Positions 1-12,045 of a stretch of 64,000 nt of DNA are shown one piece after another. The notes under the pieces were generated by a model. The model was not told the origin of the DNA. It did not search any database and saw nothing but the letters and a program-made list of their open reading frames with translations. How positions within the stretch are numbered: position 1 is the stretch's first letter; each line of letters starts with the position of its first letter. The translations under genes and the position numbers were made by a program. This DNA comes from Bugula neritina (lineage: Eukaryota; Bryozoa; Gymnolaemata; Cheilostomatida; Bugulidae): the NCBI GenBank assembly GCA_964035545.1, contig OZ037765.1, forward strand, positions 20,027,995 to 20,091,994, read 5' to 3'.

Positions 1-100
1 CATATACAACTTTATAATAGCTTAATCTTAACTCAAGTTAGTGATTTTATTGCATAAATTTTGTCATTTTCTTACCTTACTATCTATACATTTGTATTAG

Positions 101-3100
101 GTACGCCAGTACTTGTGTCAGAGGGAATGAGGATGTGCTGAGGAGCTTGGTTGCTGGTCACTATGATGCATCAAGTGTTTCAGTAGCCCGAAGAGCTCTT
201 CTTCAAAGTAAGAGGTTTATATTTTACATCTCTTATATTATATGATTATATAGATACAATAAGAAGCCAATGTGCATGTTTTGTAAAAGTCACAATTACT
301 TTATAATTCACCACGATTTTATATATCGTTTTAGTATTATAATATAGTCTCTATTTAAAACAGTGATTGTAACCAAGATGTTTGTTTCGGTGCAATAACC
401 ATCATATCTATATTCTCTGTTAACTGAAAAATATATGAAATAGCCATATTCACAAATGTTCAATTATATGCTAAGCCTATTATAAAAAGTATGATGCATA
501 TATGTGTGCTACAAGTTATAACTTTTTGTTATTATTATTGGTTAAAAATTATTTTGTTACATAAAGCTTTCGAAAACAAAACCCACATATACATACATCC
601 AAAAATATTATTGTAATTTAATAATATCAACTTTGGCTTTAGAAATTAATTGAATTTTCTAGACTAAGATCTCTGAAGTTGTATTATACAGGCGCTGGCA
701 TCTCAAACCTGGCTAATGCATTTGCAAGTCAAATAGGAACGCAACAAAAGTCGGCTGCTGTTGATGCTAAAGGAAGAATTCTACCTTACATTCCTCAGTA
801 CCAGATCTCTCAACAGACTAGTTATGTTGATAGTTGTCTTGGCTACACCAGAGGAAAGAGAGAATTCCTGCATCAGCTGTAAGTAAATATTAAATTACAA
901 GTGAAGTTTACAAACAATATTTATACTTATTTATACATTTCTAACTTAATAGGAACAAACATTGTTTGCTCAAAAATGAAGTTTTATTAATCTCATAGTG
1001 ATATTATATTTATGACAAATAAGGTACTTCTAATGTTGGTCAAAGCAAGCTATCAATTTCATTGCTTTAAATTAACTTTTTAAGTTCTTTTTTAACATTT
1101 GTACTCATTTGTACTCGGCCTTTGGCTTCATGTAGATTGCTATAACACTATTGTATTGTGAATTGTTTTTCAATTTAAACACTGTCTTCTCATAAAGTAA
1201 CTATAAGCTAGCGATTCAATTTTATTAGAAAAGTTAGTTCTATCATGTCATATATATAAATACTTTACTTTATATGCTCCTTGTGTACACTTTAAATGTG
1301 CATAATTCTAATTTTCAATAAAGTATATAACAACTTTTTTCGTTCTGGTTTTTTTTTTTGATAAATGAAATTTACTCCAGTGCAAAGAGAGAGGCAGTAA
1401 AGACTGCAAACAGAGACTTTGTGTTTGTCCTGGACACATCAGGAAGTATTTTGGGGTCGGAGTTTGTCTTGGCAAAAGAAGCCATCAGCTCGCTTGTGGA
1501 AGCATTCTGTCCAACTACTTTCGGTTTGTATAAATTGGGAGCTTTTCTTATAATAAACAGCAACTTCTTCATGCAGCACATCAATTAAATGCCAAAAATA
1601 CTTGTCTTTTATCAACCTTGTAATACCCGCATTGTTTTCAGCTTTATACCTAATTATAGAATGTGAAGCCATTAATAAATGGAAATTGCAACGTACATGC
1701 ATATATATACATTTAAATGCAGACACACACACATATAGCATGTACTTTAGGCAGTGAAGTTACAGAAGAAGGAACAAAGCAGATGGCTATGGTAGTCTTT
1801 GGTTCCAGAGTCACAAAAGTGATAGACTTTGCTGACAGTCATAAGGGTCTTTCATACATTCAAGACAAGATACTCAGCGTAAGGCACAGAAGAGAAAGCA
1901 AGACAAGTACAGCAACTGCCCTTAACTATGTCAGGGAGGCAATCCTTGGACAGGTTTGTGTTTAGCCTAAGGGTGTACCTTTTCTTCTACCAGACTTCAA
2001 CAAATATACCTAGGAAAACAACTGCAACAGCTGCCAGCCTGTAGGGGTAACGGGGGCACAACGGTCATAGGGGTACAAAAAGCCGGCCAAATTGTGAGAG
2101 AACTTATTGACTTAGAGTTTTGATTTTTTTTTCATAAAAAGGTATTGACATAATTATTCAGCCTTTGTAGTTTCAACACTTGCGGAACATACGTGTTGAA
2201 AAGGCGAGTAGAAAACTGTTTTTACCTACTTTTTGTAAAACTTTTAAGATGTCGTTAAAGCTTTATAACTTTTTACACTCAAAGGCAAGAAGCCTATATT
2301 TTACTAATATTGTTGCCATTGCTTGTCTCTACATTGCTTAACTAGTATAACAGCAAACTCTGAAATAAATTTTCCTCGAGGCACATTTATTTTCAATTTG
2401 GCCACACGGGGCACAATGGGCCACGCTGACCGGGGCACAACAGGCCACCTGATTATTGCACCCTGATCACTGTTATTAGTTTGTTTGCCCAAAAAGTTGG
2501 TTGAAATGTTACTAAAATCTATAAGCAGAGCCATTTCTGACCTTTTTGTAAAACATCAAAGACATCATGGTAAGAGTACCAAACTACAAGGTGAAGCTCC
2601 TTTAATATATACATCTGGTGAGGTTAAAGTTTTGCTATTTTATACATAATACAAAACACTCTGCTGTCACTACTAGTATAAATAGTCATGATATCCATTA
2701 TACATTATATCATTGAGAGAATAGACATATATCTGACTAAAATAAATTGTGATTTGCTCATTTGCTCCCCCTCCCCTCTTCCTTTCGTACTCCAGCCACA
2801 AACTGAAGCCATGCACCTTAGCTATAGTTCATAGAAAAAAGTCCACTCAAGATTTTGTAGCACATGTTACTAAAGTTTTTTTTCTGATAAAAGTTCCTCT
2901 GAATTGTAAATAAAGAAAAACATTTTTAGTTCTAAACAGTAATGATAATGGCACCGTAGAACCGAGTGATGTGCGTTTGATTTTGCCTTCCTCTGCTATC
3001 CGTCCGTGGTGGCGCAAACTGTACAGCTAAAACATGAATTTTGCTTTAGACCTGAAAGAATATTTTTATTTATTTGTAATATTAAATAAATAAAGATCAG

Positions 3101-4582
3101 ATGCAACAAAATCTGCAAAGCTTCAATATATTTGTTGTGACGAAAAAATTGGCCCATTGTACCCCGGTACCGGGGCACAATGGGCCGATTTTTTCGTCAT
3201 GGAAATTTCATTATTCTGAAAGTTGTGAGAGAGATAGAAACAACAAACTGATACCTGTAAAAGACAACAGATGCAGCATTAAGGCTAGAGATTATTGAAC
3301 TAGTAACTTGAAAAACAGACGAATGAGAGCAAAAAATGCAAAATTCGGCCCGTTGTGCCCCCGTTACCCCTATTATAGAAGAATAGCAGATAAACTTTGC
3401 ATTGAATTTGTGGTTGTCTACACTTTAATAAAAATTAACTTAGGGTGGGAAAGAGAAGGGGACTTTAATAGTCTCCCTCTTTATGAAAACTCCTAATGGC
3501 AATTTTTCAAGTAAACTAAAGAATTTTTATGCTGTAATAAAGAAGTAATTATGATTGGATGCTCTTTCTGACAACCAATAATTGTCTATGAGAATCTGAG
3601 CCCATGATGAGTGCACACTACGCAGCACTCTACCCATTAGAGTCTAGACCAGGGGTGTCCAACCTTTTCAGAGCAAAAGCTACTAAAAGGGAATATTAGC
3701 TTGTGCTAGGGGGTCACAGCATCAGCATTTTTCAAATAACTTTATCTCGAATTCCTATAAATCATTAATAATTGATGCAAGCTGCCTGTTTTGTAGCATG
3801 TGTATAAATAAGGCATAAGGTGATTTTTCACTCTAAGGTGTGAAAAATGAATCGTTCTATAAGCAGCTCCGAGTTGGTGGTCAATGTGTGCAGTAGTTTA
3901 GGGAGTCTCAAGTTTGAAGTTGGGAACATAACTCCAAACGTCAGACCTCCGAACTACTGCACTCATTCACCACCCACTTGGAGCTGCTTATAGAATCATT
4001 TTCGAAAAATAATGTTATGTGTTGCACTTTTGAGGGCCACATAAATGTAGGTTAGGACCACTTCCGGCCCCGAAGCCGTTTGTTGGACAGCCCTGGTCTA
4101 GAATATTGTAGCTTCCTCTACACTCCATTAGTGTTCCACTTAAATACTTTCTTTATAACCTATGCGCCTTTCTCTATTTTCACCATATAAACTTCTTTGA
4201 AAACTTCCAAGTGAACTCAATGTAGGTTGCTAGAATGAGTGATCTTATAATTATTCTTATGTAATATTTTTTCACATTGTAATTTAAGGGTGAAAGTAGA
4301 ATCAACAACCCGGATGTTTCCACTGATGTCATCATTATAACAGATGGGCGGTGCAACACAGACTGTAAAAACTTAGCCAAGGAAGCTGATGCAATCCGAG
4401 CTATGGGTCAAGGGGTCAACGTGTTTGCTGTCGGCGTAGCTGAGGCTAGAGAATGTGAACTCGACATCCTTTCTGGTAAAACGCCACAGTCTTCATTTGG
4501 ATTGGACGGAATGAAGTATTTCAAAGAGATGGCTGAATCAGTAATGGCAAAAGCTCAATCAACACCAGAGAAATGCGTTTGA
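101..4582 (+). CDS. von Willebrand factor A domain protein, 3' part (5' exons outside window)
   Basis: Five exons join in frame: 101-207, 692-878, 1381-1523, 1751-1953 and 4289-4582 (TGA 4580-4582), giving about 310 residues. The 5' end lies outside the window. The single vWA domain is clear: a hydrophobic strand FVFVLDTSGS gives the MIDAS motif DxSxS (exon 3). Exon 4 has the strand MVVFGS and a Thr-rich segment KTSTATAL, where the MIDAS Thr is expected. Exon 5 has VIIITDGR with the MIDAS Asp, then FAVGV. The part before the domain (exons 1-2) has two cysteines and no family I recognise. In this superfamily such domains bind ligands or matrix through a metal ion, usually outside the cell. The last residues end in a lone Cys with no membrane anchor, so a secreted or matrix protein is likely (inference). 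Paralogue-specific naming is not possible. Confidence 0.85.
2044..3370. mobile_element. Non-autonomous TIR DNA transposon, copy 1 (1.33 kb)
   Basis: The element starts GGGGTAACGGGGGCACAACG and ends with the reverse complement. It is bordered by TA on both sides (2042-2043, 3371-3372), consistent with a TA target duplication. The motif GGGGCACAAYRGGCC recurs inside on both strands (2408-2422, 2432-2446, about 3150-3164, about 3172-3186 and both ends), like subterminal transposase-binding repeats. A perfect or near-perfect 62-bp palindrome centred on GGTACC lies at 3138-3199. No long ORF is present. It sits in the vWA intron and is related, in inverted orientation, to 7540-8858. I cannot assign a superfamily. 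Confidence 0.8.
3541..3649 (-). repeat. Degenerate tRNA-derived SINE fragment
   Basis: Read on the minus strand this has an A-box-like GGGTAGAGTG, a weak B-box region (GGGCTCAGATTC) and then the tail AGAGCATCCAATCATAATTAC. That tail is shared with the better SINE copies at 34565 and 35945. It is truncated next to the hAT MITE at 3650. Confidence 0.5.
3650..4095. mobile_element. hAT-type MITE (446 bp) with 8-bp target duplication
   Basis: It begins CAGGGGTGTCCAACC and ends with the near-complement TTGGACAGCCCTG, typical hAT ends. The flanks are GTCTAGAC (3642-3649) and GTCTAGAA (4096-4103), an 8-bp target-site duplication with one difference. Inside lies a hairpin (about 3845-4003) whose arms share AAGCAGCTCCGA with the hairpin at 27808-27966, so a second small element may be nested here. 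There is no coding capacity. Confidence 0.8.
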
Positions 4583-5989
4583 GTGCATTGCACATACCTG
4601 TTATGTAAATATATATTAGTTGTAAAAATAAAGAAGCTGTCAATGACACCATGATAACCTGTCTCTAACTTGAATACATGCAACCCATTAACTGTACTTC
4701 TCTCTAATCTAACAAAATTTATAAATTAAGCAAATTAATAAAAACTTAAGAAACTAGAATATGCAAGAGACTAAATATGATTGAAAAAGCTTAATACTTT
4801 ATAGGTTAGTTAGCACAAAACATTTTAGTAAATATTTCATAAATGGCACAAACTGTTGACTGTACTGTACTCCTGTACTGTAATATTACTTTTATTGCAG
4901 TACAGGAGTTGACAGCATGTTTAATACTTTCCAATATGTACAGCTGATACAAAAGATTTTACAAGTTTTATAATTTTGAGCTAGAAGCTATAAAATTTTG
5001 AAGTTGTAACAAATATGATAAATATTAATAATAATTTGTGTATACACATTGAGCATTTTGCTCTGGCACTTTTACAGTGATTTTTAGTGCATAAACAACA
5101 CATATCATATAATGAAGCCATAAGCAGTGCATGCTATATATAGGTCAAATGTTCAAATGCAGCACAGTGGTCATATTATCTAAAATTATACGTTATGTTA
5201 ATTGTGATGCCAGTTGTGTAAATTTATGTACATATGGTGCCTAAGGTGGAGCCATATGCAAATATGGAACACTAACACACTTCCAATGCTGAAGTGAGTT
5301 TTAACAAACACCTTTCTTATAAGCATGCATGGGATCTAGCAAGTAACTAGTTCTCTATGCTTGAACTAAGAAAGCATTAAAGAATTTGTAAAAAATTGTA
5401 TTTTATGATTATAACTGCCCTCTCACTTCGTTCATAATTAGACAAATCTAAATTAAAAACATATTTATTTGCAATGTAAAATTAAACTAATGATTTGAAA
5501 CATTCTAATGCAAGACTGCTCACGGCAATAGTATTTATTATTGAGCGTATAACAGCATATAATTATGTGAAAAAAACAGTCAAAAATTAGCTTTAACTTT
5601 TAATCACAATTGAGAATGCTACAATAAGGCATAGCAGCATTGGCTAAATAATAAAAACTTAAAAGATACTCCCAAATTTCAATCTATTATACTAATTAGG
5701 CAATTGTACCAAAAATTTCATTTTAAAATGTGAAGTTTAGATAGCGCAGGTTTGTATTTATTCTGAATAATTTAGGTACTTATAAACAAAAGGAAAATGC
5801 AACCTATTAGTAGCAAAATGACTAAAAACTTGCCAATTGATGAAAAATAAAAGCAATAAATACTTTTTTCAAAATTATTTCATAAAGTAGCTAAAATAAA
5901 ATAATTGAAAGTTGGTAATCGTAGTTTGACATCTGTATGTAAATATCTGCCCACTGAGGGTCACATCATGTTTGTTCCCATGTGTCTGC
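4583..5989. other. Intergenic, no gene seen
   Basis: This AT-rich stretch lies between the convergent vWA and esterase A genes. I see no exon-like ORF with splice sites. A short hairpin lies at about 4868-4911: ACTCCTGTACTG pairs with CAGTACAGGAGT around a loop of about 20 bases. Confidence 0.5.
4627..4632 (+). terminator. poly(A) signal of the vWA gene
   Basis: An AATAAA hexamer lies 45 bases after the stop codon of the vWA gene, a normal distance for a short 3' UTR. Confidence 0.6.
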
Positions 5990-8900
5990 TTATCCAATGA
6001 CATTTATATTGTTGGCAGGTTTAGTCCCAGTAGTGCATGAAGCTGAAATGTTATGAAAGATAAACAAGTTTAATATAATAGATAAACTCTAATCAACGCT
6101 TGCACATTCTTAGTTGTTATTGCATTGCTTCAAGAGGACCTTCCTAATTTCAAAAATGTTTCATAAAAGTAAATTTATAGAACAATTGAATGAACCCAAA
6201 TTAAAATGAAACCTGAAACAATGCATCAAACCCTAAACATGCAACAAGAGCATAAAATTTTATTATGGAATAGAAACTACACAATCACCTACCAGGAGCT
6301 TTGTCAACATTGACTTGAGCAGTTCTTGCAGCAAACAGTGTTTCAGTCAAGTTGAGGAGTCTATCTTTTTCAGGAGTTGCGATTACTTTGAGTCCAGCGC
6401 TGTTGAATTCCATAACTGTGTCAGCGCTGACGTTAAACAGTGGCCATGTTGGTGTACCAACAGGAAGTGGTACTGGTAAGTTAGGGTTTCTAGAAGCTGA
6501 GTAAAATAGTTGTCAATAAAATTACAAGGTCATGTCGTCTCACCTAAAAACTAGGTAAAAATTAGGCAAAAATAAACTAATAAAACATTAAAGCATTTTT
6601 ATGATATTTAAACCAATGTGAAAGTTTATGTTTTATACATGTAAAGCGGCTATATTATAATATTTTAGTTTTATTTTACAGATAGAAAAACAAAGTCAGA
6701 AAATTAAATTTAAGTTTGTAGCAGCCATATAATTATCTGAATAGTAATTTAAGAGATTGAATGAATTATTATAATGCAACAATCATTACCCAGATTTAGC
6801 AAAGTTAGTCCAAGTTCTCATCATCACATCAGATAAAGGCTTTTCTTTGTCAGAGAATCCATTGAAAAAGTGATTTAACCAAAATTGAGCATCAGCTGGG
6901 ACACTGTCTCCAAAGTAAACTAAAGTTAGTAGAGAAATTTTTAAATTGCAATTTAGACAAATAAATATCAAGGATGGAAAATAATCCGCTAATTTAGAGT
7001 ATAATGGCGTGTGATCACCTGCATTGTGTATCTGAATTATCTGTAAGTTTAAATTTTTTACTTTAAGAAAGTTATTCAAAAAAAAGTAATTTTTACACAA
7101 TAGGTAAAAGTAATTTAAGTACTTTTGTCTAGAAAGTTCTCTTTGTTATATGGTGAGCCGAACACAAACGGTAGCTCATCACCATGGTTAGACTTATTGC
7201 CAAGCCAGGAGGGTAATGGTGTGAATGAAGGGGGATTTGGGTCAACTTCAGTGAAGTAGTAAGCATATGTAGACTTAGTCCCAGTGCTATGCTCTATCAG
7301 CTGCCGGAATGTGTCAGCATTTAATGATACTTCTCCTGAAATAAACCTGTATGCATGTAAATTATAGTTTTTGTTTAGAATATATATTATTAAGTACTAT
7401 TAGCTTTAATAAACTTATATAAAGCTTTTTATCAGCTTAGAAATTTCTGAAACAGACAGCTGTGTGTCACAGTAAATTTGTGACGCAATTTAAAATTCTA
7501 GCAGCCAGTTAACGTAAACTGTGCTTATATTAAGTAAGTGGGGTAACGGGGGGGGGGGGGGGGGGGGGGGGCACAACGAGCCGATTTTTGCATTTGTTGC
7601 TCTCATTCGTCTGTTTTTCAAGTTACTAGTTCAATAATCTCTAGTCCTAATGCTGCATCTGTTGTCTATTACAGGTACTAGTTTGTTGTTTCTATCTCTC
7701 TCACAACTTTCAGTATAATGAAATTTTCATGACGAAAAAATTGGCCCATTGTGCCCAGGTACCGGGGTACAATGGGCCACTGGGTGGGACACAACAAATA
7801 TATTGAAACTTTGCGTGTTTTGTTACATCTGATCTTTATTTATTTAATATTACAAATAAATAAAGATACTCTTTCAGGTCTACAGCAAAATTCATGTTTT
7901 AGCTGTACAGTTTGTGCCACTACGGATAGCAGAGGAAGGCAAAATCAAACGCGCATCACTCGGTTCTACGGTGCCATTATCATTACTGTTTAGAACTAAA
8001 AATTTTCTTTTATTTTCACTTCAGGGGAACTTTTATCAAAGAAAAAACTTTACTAACATGTACTACAAAATTTCGAGTGCACTTTTTTCTATGAACTGTA
8101 GCTAAGGTGCATGACTGAGGTTTGTGACTGGAGTATGAAAGGGAGAGGGGGGAGCAAATGAACAAATCACAATTTATTTTAGTCAAATACATGTATATTC
8201 CCTCAATGGTGTAATATATAATGAATATCATGACTATCTACTAGTAGCAACAGCAGAGTGTTTCGTATTATGTATAAAATGGCAAAGCGTTAACCTCACC
8301 AGATGTTTATATTAGGAGAGCTTCAACTTGTAGTTTTGTAGTCTTACCATGATGTCTTTGATATTTTACAAAAAGGTCAGAAACGGCTATATCTATAGAT
8401 TTCAGTAACATTTTAACCAACTTCTTGGGCAAACAAACTAACAACAGTAATCAGGCTCCAATAATCAGGTGGTCCATTGTGCCCCGTGTGGCCAAATTGA
8501 AAACAAATGTGCCTCAAGGAAAATTTATTTTGGAGTTTGCTGTTATACTAGTTAAGCAATGTAGAGACAAGCAATGGCAACAATATTAGTAAAATATAGG
8601 CTTCTTGCCTTTGAGTGTAAAAAGTTATAAAGCTTTAATGACATCCTAAATTTTTTTCAAAAAGTAGGTAAAAACAGTGTTTTGCTCGCCTTTTCAATAC
8701 ATATGTTCCGCAAGTGTTGAAACTACAAAGGCTGAATAATTATGTCAATATCTTTTTATGAAAAAAAATCACAACTCTAAGTCAATAAGTTCTCTCACAA
8801 TTTGGCCAGCTTTTTGTACCCCTATGACCGTTGTCCCCCCCCCCCCCCCTGTTACCCCTACTTGTTTTAGCAGATTTTTTATGTGGTGATAAATGCCATC

Positions 8901-11900
8901 AATTAAATCTCTTATTTACATAGGTATTTAAAATGCTGTGACATATGTAAAACCCTTCAGGTCGGTAAAACATACTTTTAAAAAAGGTAGGTGCAGCAAT
9001 AAAAACTAAAAGAAAATTCTGTGTTGTAGATGAAAAATGCAGCAAAACAAGTGACGCTATTTGGAATTTAAACTTATGACCAAGACAAAAAAGCACTTTT
9101 TTAAATGATAACAAAACAGGTATATTTTAGAAATTGTGAATTCACACTTCTTGAAAAAGCTGTGTGCATGTAGATTCTTAGCAAATTAATTGCAAACTCT
9201 ACAGCTATGCACCAAAGCTGTACATTTTACAGTACTAACAGCTAAAAATCCGAAACTGTTTAATGTCTGCATGTAATCGTTACACTAAGGCATGACGCTT
9301 ATAATTTTTAGCTATAGCTAAAAATTAAATCTTTGTTAAATAAGAACTCAAGTCGAAATTGCAATCACTTTTACATTCATTTTTATCATTTTTTAACTTT
9401 TTAGCATTTGCAAACCTAAATTTTAGAGGTTTTTAAAAGCTTCTATAGTTTCAAAGTGTAAAAATATAATTTATAATATAATATAATATAATAATTGCAT
9501 TTATAGAAAACATACCAACAAAATCACCAACTCTGTGTCCTCTTTCTATATCATTTTCCAGCCGATCTAATTCGTATGTGTCAACTAAAAACTTTACACA
9601 CAGCTGAACAGACAATGGTGTAAACATTTCACAATTTTCTTGTAAAATTCTGGAAGCAACCTCCATGCTTACACCAGCTTCAGGGTCTGACATGTTCAGC
9701 ATAGCGATAGAAGAAATGACTGCTAAAGCACCCTCATCTTTGTTCACACCAGCGAGCAAATCAAACCTGAAAAATTGTACGAGAAGTATGAGAATGTATA
9801 AGAAATGCAAAAAATGTCATGTAAAAACCATTTTTAAAAAATAAAGCGATTGTATACTGTTTATTCATAATTGAGTATACCTGACATGCAGATATTGAAT
9901 TGGTTAGCAATTATGTAAACGGTTAAAAATTGTTGCTATAATGACTATATGGCCTAAAATATTCATTATTATCATCATGGACAAACTATTCCAGAATATG
10001 CTTACCGTTTGGTTGCATTGTAGACCTCTTGTGAAGCATAACCTAGAAGGAAATCGTCATCTGGAACTGGATGCCAGTGATTTACCAATGGGTTGTCTGT
10101 AACCACAGTTGACAGTAACTCATCTACACTTTTATTCTCTAAGCACTTGTAGATGGACTCATCTTTTGAACAGTTGTGCTGATTTCTTATAGATTCTCTA
10201 ATTTCAAAAAGTTGGTTTTCTGAATTAAACCAGCCCCAGTGTGAGTATAAAGATCCTGACTGTAATTAACATGAGCAAAGATATACTTATTTAAAATGAG
10301 GCTTCTGTATTGTAAAATAGGATGATTGTAGCAATGCTAGCATTACAATCACAAATTGAATATAATGTACAAGTGGTCACACTGTTGAAACTCATTATTT
10401 AAACTTGAGTTTATTTCATATACCAACCCAAACTTCAATCTTTAAAGTAGCATATTTTACTAAACAATATGAACACCTCTTGAATAGCTCTTTGAAATAG
10501 TCCGCCATTATGACGACCCATCATTTGAGCTGAAACACTCCCAGCTCCTGCAGATTCTCCAAATATGGTAATGAGTTCTGGATCTCCTCCAAACTTGTCA
10601 ATATTTTCTTTTACCCACATTATAGCAGCTCTTTGATCCCACAAACCAAAGTTTCCAGTGCCTAAACATAGCCACTATTAATTTAGTTTAGAATATTGCA
10701 ATAAAATTAATGGCAATAGCCATCTAGAAAAAGCTGACTATAACTTTTGTTATGTTAAAAAATAGTTAGAGACTTGCATACCTGGACCATCATAGAGAAA
10801 CCCAAGCATAGCCAGCCTGTAATTAATAGCCACTACAATGACATCACCCTTAACAGCCAAAGTAGCTCCAAAATAACCATCTTTTGATCCTAATGTATAA
10901 CCACCACCATGGATCCAAACCATAACAGGCTTCTTCTTATTCACATCAACACCTCCAGGGACAGTGATGTCTAGGAACAGGCAGTCTTTGTTTGTAATCG
11001 AAAGCTTGACTGTAAGTGAACAATGCAGAAGATGAAGTCCTAGTATTATGATACAATATTATCATGTCCTTTAAAAGCTTTGTGAATTATTAGGAAAAAT
11101 ATATGTTAAAATATAATATGATATGAATATAATATAATATATTCAAAAAACCTTTTTATAGTACAAAATTTCATACATCTGAGTGTTCTCTGTGCACAGG
11201 GGTGGCCTACAGAAGTTGCATTTCTAACTCCTGTCCAGACATCCACTGGTGCTGGTCTCTTGAATCTCAGACTACCAACTGGAGGAGCAGCATATCTCAC
11301 TCCTGTAAGCATTAGTTCAGTATTGAGTAGTGAGATGAAACAACTCTAATAAATGTAACACCATTGGAAAACTCAATAAAACTGTTTACTCTTATATCAG
11401 GATAACGAAATGAACTACACAAGTTGCTAATAGTCTTACCAGACTTTATTTTCGTTGGAAATCATAAAGAAAGCTTTCTCTTGGATGTGTTAGCTTAATA
11501 AGCTAGAAACTTGAGGCGCATGGTATTAGAGAGATTAAATACAAAAATTATTTGAAAATGGCACTATAACACTTGAATTATTGTTTATATAGAGCTTAAA
11601 ATTTGAAAATATCGTGCATATCTTATACATCTTTACACTTATATATTGGTATTAATTCTACCATCAAATTGCATAGTATGCAGCGTGAAAATATGAAGTA
11701 AATTTTAATTTTCTAATAATACAAAAGTCGTTGAGTTGAAAGTTAGGTCAACACACCTTGTAATAGATGATGAAACTTACCTAGAAACAAATCTACAGGA
11801 ACATAACCATAATTAAACTGTTTACCACGAAGTTGGCCACCATGACTTAATGTAACCACAGGGTCAGCAGAGATACTGGGTGCTGTTATGGTAGTCAGCA

Positions 11901-11925
11901 CAAACAGCAACAATAACGTGACCAT
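5990..11925 (-). CDS. Secreted type-B carboxylesterase/cholinesterase-like protein, gene A
   Basis: Ten exons on the minus strand, in transcript order: 11781-11925, 11177-11302, 10782-11009, 10477-10661, 10006-10259, 9516-9766, 7123-7335, 6790-6919, 6293-6489 and 5990-6042. They give 593 aa with consistent phases and GT-AG ends. Residues 1-20 form a signal peptide ending SISA/DP. The alpha/beta-hydrolase esterase features are in order: HGGG oxyanion loop (exon 3), nucleophile elbow GESAG with Ser203, acid Glu324 in GVNKDEG, and His447 in NHGDE followed by PFVFG. C84 and C100 match the first disulfide of the family. The family hydrolyses carboxylic esters, but the substrate here is unknown. 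The C-terminus is short, with no GPI or tetramerisation tail. One oddity: the usual SENEDC before C100 reads SITNKDC. It shares its promoter and last-exon type with gene D. Confidence 0.92.
7540..8858. mobile_element. Same TIR DNA transposon, copy 2, inverted relative to copy 1
   Basis: Its whole length aligns with the reverse complement of 2044-3370: the same ends GGGGTAAC...GTTACCCC, the same internal palindrome (about 7735-7785) and the same internal unique sequence. The right side is followed by TA; the left side reads GT, so one target base may have changed. It lies in intron 6 of esterase gene A. The left terminal G-run has grown to 24 G (7548-7571) and the right C-run to 15 C (8835-8849); copy 1 has five. 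Confidence 0.8.
8982..9110. repeat. Dispersed GTAGGTGCAG repeat, copy 1
   Basis: The sequence starts GTAGGTGCAGCAAT and continues TGTGTTGTAGATGAAAAATG then CAGCAAAACAAG. It resembles blocks at about 21147, 27147 and 60472, so a short interspersed repeat family is present. No termini or target duplications are clear. Confidence 0.45.
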
Positions 11926-12045
11926 AATGTTCTTATGAAAAGCAACCTATGAGCTTGTGTATTTGTTATTAAATGATTAGAATGCTATATGAGTTAAGGT
12001 AACATTTCTTTTATCTTATCATTCTATATTTGAATAGTTTGACAG
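11926..12045 (-). promoter_or_regulatory. Conserved esterase promoter block, gene A
   Basis: About 110 bases upstream of the ATG are nearly identical in all four esterase genes. The block contains a doubled GATA site TGATAAGATAA (12010-12024 region, minus strand), then CTTAACTCATATAGCATTC (a possible TATA-like CATATAG) and AACAAATACACAAGCTCATAGG just before the ATG. Upstream, TAAGCTTCTAGTCAGCTG is shared only with gene D. Confidence 0.7.

Noticed and set aside
2304-3178. Open frames inside the GGGGTAAC element as transposase remnants
   Set aside because: They are short, not conserved between the two copies and partly just translate the GGCCCATTGTGCCCC repeats.
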